Positions 1 to 13,037 of a stretch of 64,000 nucleotides of DNA are shown here, one piece after another. Origin of the DNA: Toxonevra muliebris (Eukaryota > Arthropoda > Insecta > Diptera > Pallopteridae); the NCBI GenBank assembly GCA_963691655.1, contig OY829329.1:67720822-67784821 (forward strand), read 5' to 3'. Every line of letters begins with the position of its first letter. Within the stretch, counting starts at the first letter, position 1. The position numbers were made by a program, and so were the translations under genes. The notes under the pieces are model-generated. The model saw nothing but the letters and a program-made list of their open reading frames with translations, ran no database searches and had not been told where the DNA came from.

Positions 1-1082
1 GGTACTACTTACTCTTCCTTCTCTGTTCATACTCTACTCACTCTACTGCTTTACTCAATTTAATACGATTACCTACTACTATGTATGAGAATATGCTGCT
101 ACATTTTTTTTACTTTAGCTTTGGTATACACTATTATGTTTGTGTTCAACTCTTAAAAGCGGGGGCGCTAGTGTAAAGAGACGAAGGGGGGAGGGGGCTT
201 CGCGTTCCGCTCACATTTTGCCAATTAAGAGACTTAAATATACACTCTACTTTTTTTATGTATTTTTTTTTTTGTGTATTTTTTAATAACTGATTGCGCT
301 TTTTTTTGTTCGCGTAGCAGTTGTTAATAATACAATTTTTGATTTAGTTTTGTTTCTTTTTAGCTTTTTTTTTGGCTGTTGCCTTTTCGCTTTTTGTTTT
401 TTTCTTTCTTTTGATTATGCAATACTTTATTTGTGCCAGTGCAAAGCGCTGTGAAAAAAAAAGAAAAACAAAACAGAACAAAAAAAACAATAAACGAATG
501 AGAAATATAAGTAAGCTTACATACATACGAAATATAAACTACTATAGTATTTTTTTTTTTCTTCTTTTTAAAAATATTTTATACTCTCGTATGCATGAAT
601 ATTTATGTTTACATACAAAATATATTTATCTATAAAGTTACAATGTATTTGTCTGGACATTGGAGAGTTAGTAACAACTTTGTAAGAAAAATATATGGTA
701 TTGTTTAAGAAAAAAAAAAAAAAAAATGTATACATAGAAACTAAAATTTTCGCAAATTTGCACAATTTTTGTGCAACAACTTGCAAGCTTATCCATGTGT
801 GTTTGTTTGCAACTTGAGTCTCTCTGTATTGCACAAGTAACAATTGCTACTTCACCAGCAGCAACAACAATAACAACAAAGTAACCCTAATCAGTGTTAA
901 AGTAGATAGTTTAGATATTTTCTTGTATCCAACAATATAGAAATATAGAAATACGAAAATGCTTGGAATTTTTGCAATGGTGTACTTTTAAATAGTACAG
1001 TGTTCTCTGTGCTCTTGCAATTTTTCTCTTACTTTTTCATTACAATAATTTTTTCTTTTCTTGTTTTAAGGATTTCGATTGT
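1..1082. other. AT-rich non-coding sequence, presumed intron
   Basis: I see no gene here. It holds many poly-T and poly-A runs (for example 711-726) and a CAG/CAA-rich patch near 858-880. The one contrast is a G-rich, CpG-containing patch at about 160-215. The short open frames are low-complexity Phe/Lys runs arising from the homopolymers. Confidence 0.6.
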
Positions 1083-1555
1083 CCTCTCATTTTCTTTATG
1101 CAACTTCTCTTCTCTCTCTCTTCTCCCGTCCCACCCTCCTTAAATTTCTCCTTCCCCCTTTCTTTGATTTTAATTCCCCCCTCTCCTTTTTTTTTCATGA
1201 TCCCTCTTCTCCTACCTTTCATTTACTTTTTTTCCTCCCTTCTACCTTTCATTTTCCTTTCTTTCTCCTTTTCTTACTTTTCATTTTCCTTCCTCCCTCC
1301 CTCTTCTCCTACTTTTAATTTTCCACCCTCCCTTTCACCCTCCCTTTTCCCCTTCCTTTCCCCTTCCTTTTCCCGTTCCTTTCCCCTTCCTTTCCTCTTC
1401 CTTTTCCCTTTTCTTTTCACCCTCCCTTTTCACCCACCTGTTAACCTTCCTTTTCACCCTCCCTCTCACCCTCCCTTTTAACCTTCCTTTTCTCCCTCCC
1501 TTTCACACTCCCTTTTCCCCACCCTTTCACTCTCCCTTTCACCCTGCCTTTCACA

Positions 1556-1830
1556 CTCGCACACTCCCTTTCACACTCCCTTTCACCCTCCCTTTCACCC
1601 TCCCTTTCACCCTCCCTTTCACCCTCCCTTTCACCCTCCCTTTCACCCTCCCTTTCACCCTCCTTTCCATCCTCCCTTTCACCCTCCCTTTCACCCTCCT
1701 TTTAACCTTCCTTTTCACCCTCCCTTTCACCCTCCTTTTCTCCCTCCCTTTCACCCTCCCTTTCTCCCTCCCTTTCACCCAACCTTTCTCCCTCCCTTTC
1801 ACCCTCCCTTCCATCCTCCCTTTCTCTTCC
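1556..1830. repeat. 12-bp tandem array, unit TTTCACCCTCCC
   Basis: Within the polypyrimidine tract the word TTTCACCCTCCC repeats head to tail, nearly perfectly from about 1580 to 1665 and with variants (TTTCTCCCTCCC, TTTCCATCCTCCC) to about 1830. Because 12 is a multiple of 3, the opposite strand reads as a periodic Lys-Gly-Arg-Val peptide (1551-1814), which explains the 87-residue open frame there. Confidence 0.85.
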
Positions 1831-2073
1831 CCTATGAACCTCTCTTTTTAACCTCTCTTTCTAACCTTTCTAGTCTATCTTTCAAACCTCTTTTTCTAAC
1901 TTCTATTTCTAACCTCCCTTTCACCCTCCCTTTCTCCCTTCCTTTCTCCCTCCCTTCCATCCTCCCTTTCTCTCCCCCTATGAACCTCTCTTTTTAACCT
2001 CTCTTTCTAACCTTTCTAGTCTATCTTTCAAACCTCTTTTTCTAACTTCTATTTCTAACCTCCCTTTCTCCCT
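1811..2073. repeat. Direct duplication, two ~117-bp copies 146 bp apart
   Basis: The segment starting CCATCCTCCCTTTCTCT at 1811 and running through CCTATGAACCTCTC, TAGTCTATCTTTCAAACC and CTTCTATTTCTAACC recurs almost unchanged from 1957 to about 2073. The copies differ at very few positions, so the duplication is recent relative to the surrounding tract. Simple-sequence spacer lies between them. Confidence 0.85.
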
Positions 2074-2840
2074 CTCTTTTCGTTTTCTTCACTTTATTTT
2101 TGCTCTTTTGAGGATGAGGGCCTCCCTTCCATATCCCTCTCCCCTCCTTTTCGTGCCCCTTTTCCCGCACCCTTTCGTGTATTCTTTTCATGCCCCCTTT
2201 CCCTCGCCGCCTCCCATTCATGCTGCTTTCCCTTTTCCCCTTTTCATGTAACCTCCCACCCTTCCTTTCATGTACTCTCTCATCTTACTTCCATATACTC
2301 TTCCTTTCACATTCCTTCCCCAACCTCCCTTTCATTTTCCCACCCTTTCATTTATTCTCCTTCCCTTTAATTTTCCTCTCTTTTTCCTTTTCCCTTTTTT
2401 TGCGCTTTTCTTTTTTCGTTTTTCACTCTTTCCTCTCTCACTTTTTTCTTTCCTTTTACTTTATCCCTTTCGCTAACTCTTTTCCTTTTGATTTCTTGTT
2501 TCTTTCTACCCTCATATTTTTCCTGACTTCCACATTTCTAAAATTTCCTCTTTCCTTCACTTTTTCCCTACCCCTTACTTGTCTTTTCCTTTCCCTTTCG
2601 TTTTGCTCTTGTTATCTCTTTATTTCTCTACCCCCAACTGTTTTTCTTAATTTCATTTTTATTTACTTCTCTGTTTTTCTTTTTCCTCCTTATTTTAATT
2701 ATTTTTTTCCCCGCAATCTGTTCCTCCCTTCCCCTCTTTCTTTTTATCCCCCCTTTCAAATTTTCCCCTTTTTCTTTTTCGCTATTTTTTCTTTTGTTTT
2801 TTACTTTTTTCTACTGCATTTGGCATATTTTAAAGTCCAC

Positions 2841-4812
2841 CACTGTATGCATGCATAATATTATATTTCACATATCAATTACGATTTATATTTTGTTGCT
2901 TATTCCAGTGCAACTTAAAAGAATTTCAACATTTTTACATAAAATACTTGTCAAGCTCTTAAATATGTACTATGTAACTACTCTAGCAAACTTAAATTCG
3001 TACACTCGGGAAAAAAAAATCGTCATACTTAAAGTTTAGCAAACTAGCTGAAGCTAATTTTTAATTTACAAATTTTCAGCAAAGCTTCTGTTTAAAAGCT
3101 TAAAATGTTTATTTTAAACTGTGAATTATAACTCAGTCTGCAAGCTAGAACTGTAAGCTAAGTTTGATCATCAACAAGATCCTTTTCTGTATTTTTAATA
3201 ATACTTTTTCTTTGAGTATAGAATATTTTCTCCTTTCTATGTAGATTTGCATTCTTCATTCTTTTATCTCTTACTTATATTTAAAATATCGATTTACATT
3301 TCAAGTGATTTCTGTATGTTATTTTTACTCTTCTTCTCTCCACTCCAATCCACTTCGTTTCACTGCACGCGTCGTCTCTGCTCTATAGCAATGTGTGCAG
3401 CTTTTACTCTGATATAAAAACACAAACTTTACTTTTTCTGTTATTTTAATTTATGTAAATTTTTCATTTTCTTATCTTTGCATCATTTACAAATTCTGTT
3501 TATTGTTGGATTTTTGCATTTTTGCATTCATCTTTCGAAAGCAAAATTTACCGAAAATTAAAAAAAAAAAAAAAGAAAAAGTGTAGGTGCGATGAGATTG
3601 AAATATGTATGTAAGTAGTAGAAAGATAGTAGTAGAAATAGAAATAGAAATGGTGGGATAAATTGGAAGTGAAGAAGATAGTAGTAGAGCAATGGAAATA
3701 GAAGGATTTATTTATTTTTTTTTTTTTGTTGCTTTTTGCTTTAAGGAAATAATAAATTTCATTTCAGTATGCAAATTTTCCATTTGTTGTTGTTATTTTA
3801 GATAAGAAATTAATGTAAATATTTTTAACTTAATTTTGTTATTTTTGTACATTGTACATGTGTGTGTGTGTGAGTGTGTTTGTGTGTGGCATAAATATTT
3901 ATTGTTTTTTTTTTTTTTTGTCTTTTGTGTGAAATTGAAATTAATTCATTCAGGCAAAGCTCATAGATATTTATGCTGAAATTTCACACATTATTTTCAA
4001 GTAATCAATTTTGGTATTGTGGTTTTAAGATTTCTAGATTAAATGGTCTTTTATTTTGTTTTTTTTTAAACTTTATAATTATTTAAGTTGCAAAATCTAT
4101 GAAACATTTGTTTTTCTTTTCTCGTTTTTCTTTCTTAAACCATTCAACAATTGCCAGTTTATTTTGAGAATTACTTATGTTTCTATATATGCAATTTTGG
4201 TATTATTATTAAATAATTTATATTTTAATTTACATATCCTCAAGTTGTAATAGTTTTGTATAAATATTTTATGTTCTTATGAATGCAATCAAAACATAAA
4301 TTGTTTATACTATTTGCTGATAGTTAATCTGCTTATGTGAGATAATAATCTTGTTATTGTTTTTACTATTAGAAATACAAAAATATATTTGTAAATATAA
4401 ATATTGTTGAATTATTACGTTTTCAAATAAATATATATAAATATTTTTTTTTTTTTTTTTTGAATTTATAGATTGGAAATTCGGTTTGAATATTTAATAT
4501 ATGTCAAATGTAAAACTTTCATGATTTTTAATTGAAAATTTAAAAAAATTGAGATAAAAACAAAAGTTGAAAAAAAAGAAAAAAAAAATTCTCATTCTTT
4601 GCCTAAATGCTTTTTCGCACTTGTCTAAAAAATATAAAAATTAAATTTATATATTTTTTTTATATACAAATGTTTCAAATTGAAATGGTAAACAAAACTC
4701 TCAAGTGTTTAAAGCAAATAATCAATTAAAAATATTTTTCCTTCTAATAAGCAAAAATTATTTAACACATTAATAGCCTCAACATGTATAATTTTCAGCA
4801 CATGAGGAAAAC

Positions 4813-4850
<38 letters not shown>

Positions 4851-5464
4851 AACCAAAAACGCAAAACCAACCACCAACCAGAAAAAATTTCATTAAATAT
4901 TGATTAACAACTCAAGTTCATCATTTTGGCTAGAAATGTGTGAGCATGAGTGTTAAATAACTTTGTGCATATGCAATTAATTTTCACACCATTGCCGAAT
5001 AGCAAAGCAGAAATGGTCAAGAATAAGGAAGCGAATATAGCATGAGCTTGATATAAAATTACTATGGTTTAGTAGGCCCCGTCTAAAAAAAAAAAAGGTT
5101 AATAGCCAAAAGCCGCAAAAACAAGTGTGTGTGTAGAAAAGCCAGTGACCACAGCAAGCAACATCATATGAAAACCTTAACCAAATACTTGTGTGTGTGT
5201 GTGTGTGCACAAGGAGCACAAAAACTCTAAACCTTTTTTTTTTGTTTTTTTTTCTATCTTATAGTAATTTTGTAGCTTTAATTTGTTATCCTATAATGTA
5301 TTTTAAAACAGGTGGTCATCAGCAGCAGCAAGCTCAACGGCAACAGCAACAGCAAAAATGGAAGAGTGAAAATCATGTGAATGATTAGAAATTGTTGATG
5401 TTAAAACAGCAACGTTAATTTGTGTGAAGAATGATACAGAAAGAGCCTATGTTTCTTTCACAGA

Positions 5465-5501
<37 letters not shown>

Positions 5502-7371
5502 CATCTATGTATATTTAATGTTGCTAAATATTTTCTAAAAGGTAAGAAGGTAACTTATGCTCCTCCTGCTGCTACTTTACTCTATACTTATATAAAAATC
5601 CCAACTGCTATAGCTAACATTAATAATTACCTTTTAGCAACCGTTGTTGCTGATGCTTTTGGATGAGACAACAGCTGTTATTGCTTACTGCTCTTAATGT
5701 TACCATTTTAATGATTGTGGCCAGCAAAAAAAAAAAAAAAAAGAAAAAAGATTAAAAGCATAGGCATCATCGTATACATTGAAATGACAGCAAGATTTTA
5801 ATGACATGCTCAATTGAGGAGAAAAAAAGTAAAAACCGCTGATGTTTTTTTTACAACATTTTATTTTTCCCATATATAAATGAGCAAATAAATAAACCAT
5901 AAACAATTTGTGGCCAGTGTAAATTTAATAGCTACTTTTGTTTTTTTGTTTTTTTTTTTTCACATGTATGCAAATATAAATAAATGAAACAAACTCTAAA
6001 AATAAAACAAAAGTCCAAGTAGTCTATATTTGCCCAACTCATTAGGCAAAAGAGTTGAAAAGAAGACATAAATTGAAATGTGAAGGATTTTTTTTCCAGA
6101 ACCACGAACAGGTTCTAACTATTTTCACTTTATTTCTATACGAAAAACTTAACTAGAAAACTTAAGAATTTTCACTGTTTTCAATTTTATATTTTTCTAT
6201 AGATTTCTAAATATATAAAAATGAATGCAAAAAATCAATAATAAACAAAAAGCAAACAATTTCCTTATAAATTTCCTATAAAAATTTATGCAAGAATGAC
6301 ATCAACTCTACATAATTTAAAAAGCTAATAAATTTTTTTCTCACAATTTATTTACCATAGCTTAAAAAACCAATTTCCTTTTCTCACGCTTCTAAATGCA
6401 AACATTCATGTGTGTGTGTGTGTATGTTAAAATCATTTAACTTCTAACGAAATATTTAAGTATTTATTTATTTTTCTATTGCAAAAACAAAAAAAGATTG
6501 ATCAAAGCATATGTATTTACAGTGTCTAACAGTCTATGCAAATTTTGTGTAACCACGTGCATATTTGTTTAAATTGTTGATGTTTACCTAGAGCAAAAAA
6601 AAAAAAAAAACAAAAAAAAAAGAGAAGAATTTGTTAAAACGAAAGATGAGTACATTAAATCCATTGATGTGTAATGAAAATAAGTAATATTCAAAAAACA
6701 AAAATAAACGCTAATATTCTCAATTCAAAAGAAAAGCAAAAGCAAAATAATTTGTGCAGTTCTACTTTGATGTCTAATGAAAACTGAAGAAATTTTTTCT
6801 CCAAAAAAAAAAAAAAAATAAAAATAATAATATTTCAAAAAAAAACATGCACAGACACTCACACAAACAAAAAATTAAAGCAAATAAAAATTAGAAAGCC
6901 TGCTTAGGTGCTTACTTACTACACATACTTACTTACAAACACTTTAGTGCCATTTGAATAAAAGCATGTGATTTATTTGTACTATATGTATGTATATGTG
7001 TGTGTGTGCTTGTTTTATATAAGTGTTTGAATGCTTGTTTAGGTGTGTAAGTCATACAAAAAAAAGCAAAAAACTGGTGTGTGCTTAATTGCCAGAAATG
7101 TAGAAAAGAAAAGTCAGAACTCTCTCTATAAGTACTCAGAAGCCTAAAAGTATGCTGCATAATTTTGTTTTGTTTTTTATTTCACCTCTCTTTTGAGTCA
7201 TTGTTAAAGGATATGACTTTTAAGACTGCTTGCGAAAACAAAAACAAAATAATAATAAATTTTTGCTTTGACTGTCAAAGAATGCACAAAAACACGCACA
7301 TAGGCATAAAAATGTAGTGAATAAAGGAATTTTACTAAAAAAATTGAAAATAAAAAAAATTAAAAAACTGA
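2841..7371. other. AT-rich non-coding sequence with microsatellites
   Basis: No coding segment is recognised. Microsatellites include TG runs near 3859-3890, 4815-4846 and 5190-5206, a CT run followed by an AT run at about 5465-5502, and many poly-A/T tracts. At 5310-5360 a CAG/CAA-rich stretch follows an acceptor-like TTTTAAAACAG. It would read as Gln-rich peptide but hits a stop at about 5385, and I treat it as a simple repeat. Confidence 0.6.
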
Positions 7372-9290
7372 CAGCTTAAATTAAACAAAAGAATTTTGTG
7401 AAAATGCACCAGAAAATTATGAAAATTTCTTTAGTTTATGCATAAAAATAGAAGGAAGATATAGAAAAGAAATTTAAAATTTTTTTAAGGGTTTTTGAAA
7501 TTTGATGTTAGTTTTTCAATTTAATGTAAAACTGAAGAACTTTTGATTCAAAGCTAAATTGAGTCTACCAGATGTTTACTCTTCCATTTAAAAATTGGCG
7601 AGAACTGCGCCCAAATCTTTTTTTTATTTTTTTCTATTTTTTTTCTATTTTTTTTTTTTTATTTTTTTTCAATTTTTTTTCAATTTTTTTTTCTATTTTT
7701 TTTTCTATTTTTTTTCTACCTTCTTTTAGTTTTTTTCTATTTTTTTTTTTATTTTTTATTTTTTTAATTTTTTATTTATTAAAATGTTTTTTTTTCTGGA
7801 ACTGTTCTGAAAATTGAGCAGCATAAATTAAACAAAAGAATTGTGAAAATACACCGGAAAATTAAAAGAAAATTTCTTTAGTATATGCATAAATATAGTA
7901 GGTAGATATAGAAAATTAATTTAAAGTTTTTTTAAGTGTTTTTAAAATTTGATGTTGGTTTTTCAATTTAATTTCTGTAAAACTGAAGAACTTTTGATTC
8001 GAAGCTAAATTGAGTCTACCAGATATTTACTCTTCCATTTAAAAATGGGCGAGAACTGCGCCCAAACCTTTTTTTCTATTTTTTTTTTATTTTTATCTAT
8101 TTTTTTTATATTATTTTTAATTTTTTGTTTTATTTTATTCTATTTTTTTTACCTTTTTTAGTCTTTTTTTATTTATTTTTTTTATTTTTTTTTTATTTTT
8201 TTAAATTTATTTTTTTAATTTATTTTTTTAATTAATTTTTTTTTTATCTGGAACTGTACTGAAAACTGAGCAGCTTAAATTAAACAAAAGAATTGTGTGA
8301 AAATGCACCGGAAAATTAAGAAAATTTCTTTAATATAAAATTAATTTAAAATTTTTTTAAGTGTTTTCGAAATTTGATGTTAGTTTTTCAATTTAATTTC
8401 TGTAACTTTTGATTCAAAGCTAAATTGAGTCTACCAGATGTTTACTCTTCCATTTAAAAATGGGCCAGAACTGCGCCCAAACCTTTTTTTTCTATTTTTT
8501 TTTTAAATTATTTTCTATTTTCTTTTTTTTTTTTTTTTTTTATTTTCATTTTTTATTTTCTATTTTTATTTTTTTAGTTTTTTTCTATTTTTTTTTAATT
8601 TCTTGTTTTTTTTTTAATTTTTTGTTTTTTTTAATTTTTTGTTTTTTTTTAATATTTGGTTTTTTTTAAAATTTTATTTTTGGGCGAAAACTGCGCCCAA
8701 ACCTTTTTTTTTTATTTTTTTTTTTTTATTTTTTTCTATTTTGTTTCCTACCTTTTTTAATTTTTTAAAATTTTTATTTATTTATTTTTTTAATTTTTTT
8801 TATCAGGAACTGAATTTAAACTGTCTTAAAAATTTGTGTGCAATTGAAGAATTTTGTATTTAAAACTTTAGTGATTTTACTCTAGATATTTACTTACTCT
8901 TCGAGATTTAACCTTGTTAATTTTTGTACAACTAAAGAATTTTTCATTTAATTTGATTGATTCAGATGTTCAAAATGAGTGAGAACTGCTCCCAAACGAT
9001 TTTTAATTTTTTTTTTTTTTTTGTAATCTGAAACTAAATCTAAACTGTCTTAAAAATTTGTTGAAGAATTTTTCATTCAAATCTTTTGTAATTCTACCAG
9101 ATATTTTCATTCTCTCCGAGAAATTCTTGTTTTTAATTCGAAAACTAAATCTACACAATTTTGATAACTTTTGTGCAACTAAAGAATTTTTGATTCGATT
9201 TGATTTCTTCAGTTATTTACTCTCTGAGTTCAGATTGAGTGAGAGCTGCATCCTTACATTTTGTTTTTTTTTTTAATTTGAAAATTCAAA
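7372..9290. repeat. Degenerate ~450-bp tandem repeat with poly-T segments
   Basis: A unit beginning CAGCTTAAATTAAACAAAAG recurs at 7372, 7819 and 8271 (steps of 447 and 452 bp). Each copy contains GAAAATTTCTTTA, AAATTTGATGTTAGTTTTTC, GAGTCTACCAGAT and TTACTCTTCCATTTAAAAA, ends with a GGGCGAGAACTGCGCCCAAA core and then enters long T-rich DNA. Shorter, more diverged copies continue to about 9290 (cores near 8680, 8978 and 9238). Phe-rich open frames here come from the poly-T. Confidence 0.85.
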
Positions 9291-9435
9291 CCAGACAAGA
9301 ATTTGTATTTCTCATCAGATATTCAGATATTTATTTTGGCATAGTTGAGAATAGTCAAGCATTGGATTCAGACTGACTTGCAAGGCTAAAGTCACTATCG
9401 TATTTCCAATCTTAATTTAACTTTCTTTTGGTTTT

Positions 9436-9551
9436 TTGTTTTGTTTTTTTTTTTTTTGTGTGTTTTTTTTTTTTTTCTTATTTTTTTTTATTTTTTCTTA
9501 TTTTTTTTTATTTTTTCTTATTTTTTTTTATTTTTTCTTATTTTTTTTATG
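9436..9551. repeat. T-rich ~20-bp minisatellite
   Basis: About four near-identical units of roughly 20 bp, made of TTTTTTCTTA joined to TTTTTTTTA, lie at about 9475-9550 after a poly-T run. The Phe-rich open frames at this position are consequences of this repeat. Confidence 0.8.
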
Positions 9552-11798
9552 TTTTGGTTACAGTACCCAACTAAACTTCCGTCATCAACACCTTTTCAAT
9601 TACTTGTTATTTTCTACAAAGTAAAATACTTTTTCGCAAACTTTTCAACACTGTAGAAATTTATATTTCTCTTCATATTTTTAAAATTATTTTTTTTTTT
9701 TTCAAACTTTTCATCAACACATTTTAAAAGGTTTAATTCACTTAGAACATTAATTTTTGTTTACCAAAAATTATGCTACAAATAAACTTTAATAGCTACT
9801 GAGAAAAACATGACAAAACAAAAGGAACAGGCAAAAAAAAAATAAAAAAAATTTAAGTACACCATCGTAATCGTCGTCATCATCAGCAGCAGCACCACAT
9901 TTCCGTATGAAAATGTGTCTGAAAATGTGAAAACGCACCAATTACTGCAAATGAAATTTTGTTCACAAACAAACAAACAAACAAACAACAAAAATGTCTA
10001 ACAACTTTTTGTTATAGGTACCTAGTTGTTGTTTTTGTGCTTTTTTGCCACAAAAAAAAAATGTAAAAAAAAAAAAAAGAAACAGAAAAATTAAAAGTTT
10101 TAGTTTTTTGCAGCAACAAAACAAAAATTAAAAAGTTTGCATACTCACAATTTTTAGTAGAAAAACTCTGGATGCCGAGAGAGAGAAAGAAAAGTATTCA
10201 TATACATATATACATACAAAGAGAGGTGTCCTTAAAAATATACTAACAAAGTTGGGTAATTTTTGTTGTTATTTATATTTTTAGTACTACTGCTACTATT
10301 ACCTCTACTATTAAGCAATGGAGAAGTTAACTCAGAGACAGAGAGAGAGAAAGAGACTGAGCTTGTGTATTTGTGTGTGTGTGTGTGTATATGTTTAGTT
10401 GTAAGCACCATAGGAAACGGAAATGGAGTAGCATAAGACACACACACACATACACAGGAAATATTAAGCTTAAAAATGCTTATGATGGTCAATAGTGTTA
10501 AAATGTTTTACATTGTGGTTTCTCTGGTTTTGTATTTTGTTTATAACTCTGTAGAAAGTAGCAAGTGAAAAGTTGTAAACACTTTTTCCCTTTTTAAATG
10601 CATATCTACATTTGCTTACATATATACATATACACACACACACAAACACACAAAACAAACAACAAAAAGAAAAGTGATATTTGTTGGCAGGAGTATTTTC
10701 TATATAAATAATACGAAAAAGTTTTCTAAGCTTCATTTAAATTGTGTATTTTTATTTTTTTATTTATTCATTTCATTTCTCTGTATTATTATTATTATTT
10801 TTTTTTTTTTGCTATTTTTTTTTTTGTATTTTTTTTTTTTTTTATAAAAGGTACCTACTTTTTATGCATATACGAATAACTTTATAATCTTGTAATTTCA
10901 TTTTAGTATTGATTCAAATCACTTTGAAATTATATGCAAAGGGAAAAAAAGGATATTTGCATAAATTTTATTTAGCAAAGAAAAACTTACAGTGTTTATA
11001 TTTTTATGTAAATTTTCTATAATTTTACATAACAAAAAGACAAAGAAGTAGAATTGGAATTGATATTTTGCTGAGGTAAAAGAAAAAAAAAAAAAAACAA
11101 TCGACAACTTAAGCTCTCCCTCTGTCTTGAATAAAAAAAAAAACAAATACTTAAATATATCCTTTTTTTTACAAGCACATACAAGCACAACATATATATG
11201 CACAAACTGAGAAGTTCTCACCCCCTTAAATTTACAATTCCTTTGTGTGTTTTTAGAAATTGTTCTTTAGGTACTTTTCAGGGGTATACATGGAAAGTTT
11301 TTGTTTTTCCATTTCAAAAAATATATAGGTCACTTGTTTACTGTTGTATGTCGAGTAGCTGGAAACTTGAAATTTTTTGAACAAAGCTAAATATTTTGCG
11401 TTTATTTCTTAGTGGAATACCTTTTCTGCAAACATTTTTTAATTATTCTTTTAATTAAATTAAATACTAAAATATTTAGAGTAGTTAATGGTAGCCATTA
11501 TATGAGAATTGAATTTTAAAATGATAATGAATTTCTACGAAACTTTGGCAGATTAAATTTAGTATTCCTATATGAAATTTTAAGTCCACTTCTATCCTTG
11601 ATTAGGTTTCTGAAATAAACGAAAGCACTTATTATGTACAGTAAATGAGGTAAATAATTTTACTTAAATTTTTGAGATCTATTCTACGTTCTTTCTCTCT
11701 CTATCTCTCTCTCTTTCTCTCTTGTCTTACATCAACGGATGTTCATGCACCTCGATTTTCTTCAAGAAATCTAACATGCACAAACTTTGAATATTTTA
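9552..11798. other. AT-rich non-coding sequence
   Basis: No gene recognised. It contains short CA/TG runs (10374-10388, 10438-10452, 10633-10650), a CAAA tetranucleotide run (9966-9988), GA-rich patches (10340-10360) and a CT run near 11693-11722. Short open frames are of low complexity and show no family resemblance. Confidence 0.55.
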
Positions 11799-13037
11799 TT
11801 GGGAGTATGAATGTATAATCTCGTATTTTTTTCGCAATTTGGACATTTATTGTGAAAAAGTAATTATAAATTTATTTTTTAAAGTATTGTCCATCGTTAG
11901 CCACAACATTTTCCAATCTTTCTGGTAGCATACGGATTCCGCGTCGAAGAACTCCTCATCTTTTGAGGCTATCCACGAATCGACCCATTTTTTGAGTTCT
12001 TCGAAAGAACGGAAGTGCTGTTCAGCCAGGCCATGTGTCATCGATCGGAACAATTGGTAATCAGAAGGAGTAATGTCTGGAGAAAGCGGCGGGTGGGGTA
12101 GCACTTCCCATTTCAGCGTTTCCAAGTATGTTTTTACTTGCCTTGCAACATGCGGCCGAGCATTGTCGTGCTGAAGAATAACTTCGTCGTGTCTATTCTC
12201 ATATTCTGGCCTCTTATCCTTTAATGCTCAGCTCAAACGCATCAATTGTAGTCGGTAGCGGTCGCCAGTGATCGTTTCATTCGGTTTCAACAGCTCATAA
12301 TCCACGACACCTTTCATATCCCACCAAATACACAGCATGAGCTTGGATCCATGGATGTTCGACTTTGCCGTTGATGTTGATGCATGTCCGGGCGGTCCCC
12401 ATGATTTTTTACGCTTTGGGTTATCGTAACGTATCCACTTGTGCCAGTCACAATACGATGCAGAAAACCTTTTTTTTTCTGTCGTTCAATCTGCAGTTCA
12501 CATGTGAAAAATCGTCGTTCGACGTCTCTCGGCTTCAATTCGTACGGCACCCAATTTCCAATGCTTTTGAATCATTCCCAATGTTTTTCATCGTTTAGAA
12601 ATGGTTGATTTATCAACTCCTAAAGATTCTGCAAGTTCTTTTTGCGTTTGACATGAATCTTCTTCGAGTAATGCCTTCAATTCTTCATCTTCGAACTTTT
12701 TCGGGCCGCCTGAACGTTCCCTGTCTTCAACATCAAAATCACCACTTTTGAAACGGGCATACCACACCTGACACATTCTAACGTCTATAGCACAGTCAGG
12801 ATAAGCTTCAGTGAGTAAACGATGTGCTTCAGTTGCGTTTTTCTTTAAATGGAAGAAGCAAATTAAAACTTCCCGCAAAACGAAATTCGACATTTTCAGC
12901 TATAGTAAAACACTTTTGTAAAATTATAGTATTTTTGGCGCTCTTCGAGATAGAATAGCTGTCAATGTCAAAAAAATGGCGCGTATGATAGATATGAAGT
13001 TAGTCACAATTACGAGTTTATACATTCATACTCCCAA
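11799..13037 (-). mobile_element. Mariner transposon copy 1 (minus, degraded)
   Basis: This Tc1/mariner-superfamily element is bounded by TA dinucleotides at 11797-11798 and 13038-13039, the usual mariner target duplication. Its ends form an inverted repeat starting TTGGGAGTATGAATGTATAA. It is the same family as the elements at 25660, 29117 and 48054. Compared with the fuller copies it has lost about 27 bp of 5' non-coding DNA between the terminal repeat and the start codon. Confidence 0.95.
11842..12893 (-). pseudogene. Mariner transposase pseudogene (copy 1)
   Basis: The transposase would bind the terminal repeats and cut and paste the element. The N-terminal part (start at 12893) has a helix-turn-helix region with a SLGVDKSTISKR motif, but five codons after MSNFV are deleted in frame. 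Further on, a small deletion at about 12440-12450 removes the first catalytic Asp of the TGDEKW motif and shifts the frame. More breaks lie between 12125 and 12314. The C-terminal piece (11847-12125) retains the HPP.SPD and PSDYQLF region holding the third catalytic Asp. The family's usual length is about 345 residues. It cannot be active. Confidence 0.92.

Larger units (their letters stand above)
1083..2840. repeat. Long polypyrimidine (C/T) tract
   Basis: About 1.7 kb in which the + strand is almost entirely C and T, built from CCCTCCC, CCCTTT and TTTTCC words with only occasional A or G. Open frames across it (Phe/Pro/Ser/Leu-rich on +, Lys/Arg/Gly-rich on -) are products of the skewed composition and are not genes. 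Purine-pyrimidine mirror tracts of this kind can form triplex (H-DNA) structures; that is general knowledge and not shown here. The tract fades into ordinary AT-rich sequence around 2840. Confidence 0.85.

Noticed and set aside
1551..1814. 87-residue Lys/Gly/Arg repeat protein on the minus strand
   Set aside because: It is a reading of the 12-bp CCCTCCCTTTCA array; the periodicity follows from 12 being divisible by 3 and there are no signs of a gene.
2190..2858. 222-residue open frame, Phe/Leu/Pro-rich
   Set aside because: It lies wholly in the polypyrimidine tract, where stop codons are rare because A and G are nearly absent; no domain or start context.
5311..5387. Gln-rich exon candidate after an AAAACAG acceptor
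   Set aside because: Short CAG/CAA repeat ending in a stop, with no donor; similar CAG/CAA patches occur at 42545, 59050 and 63440 without splice sites.
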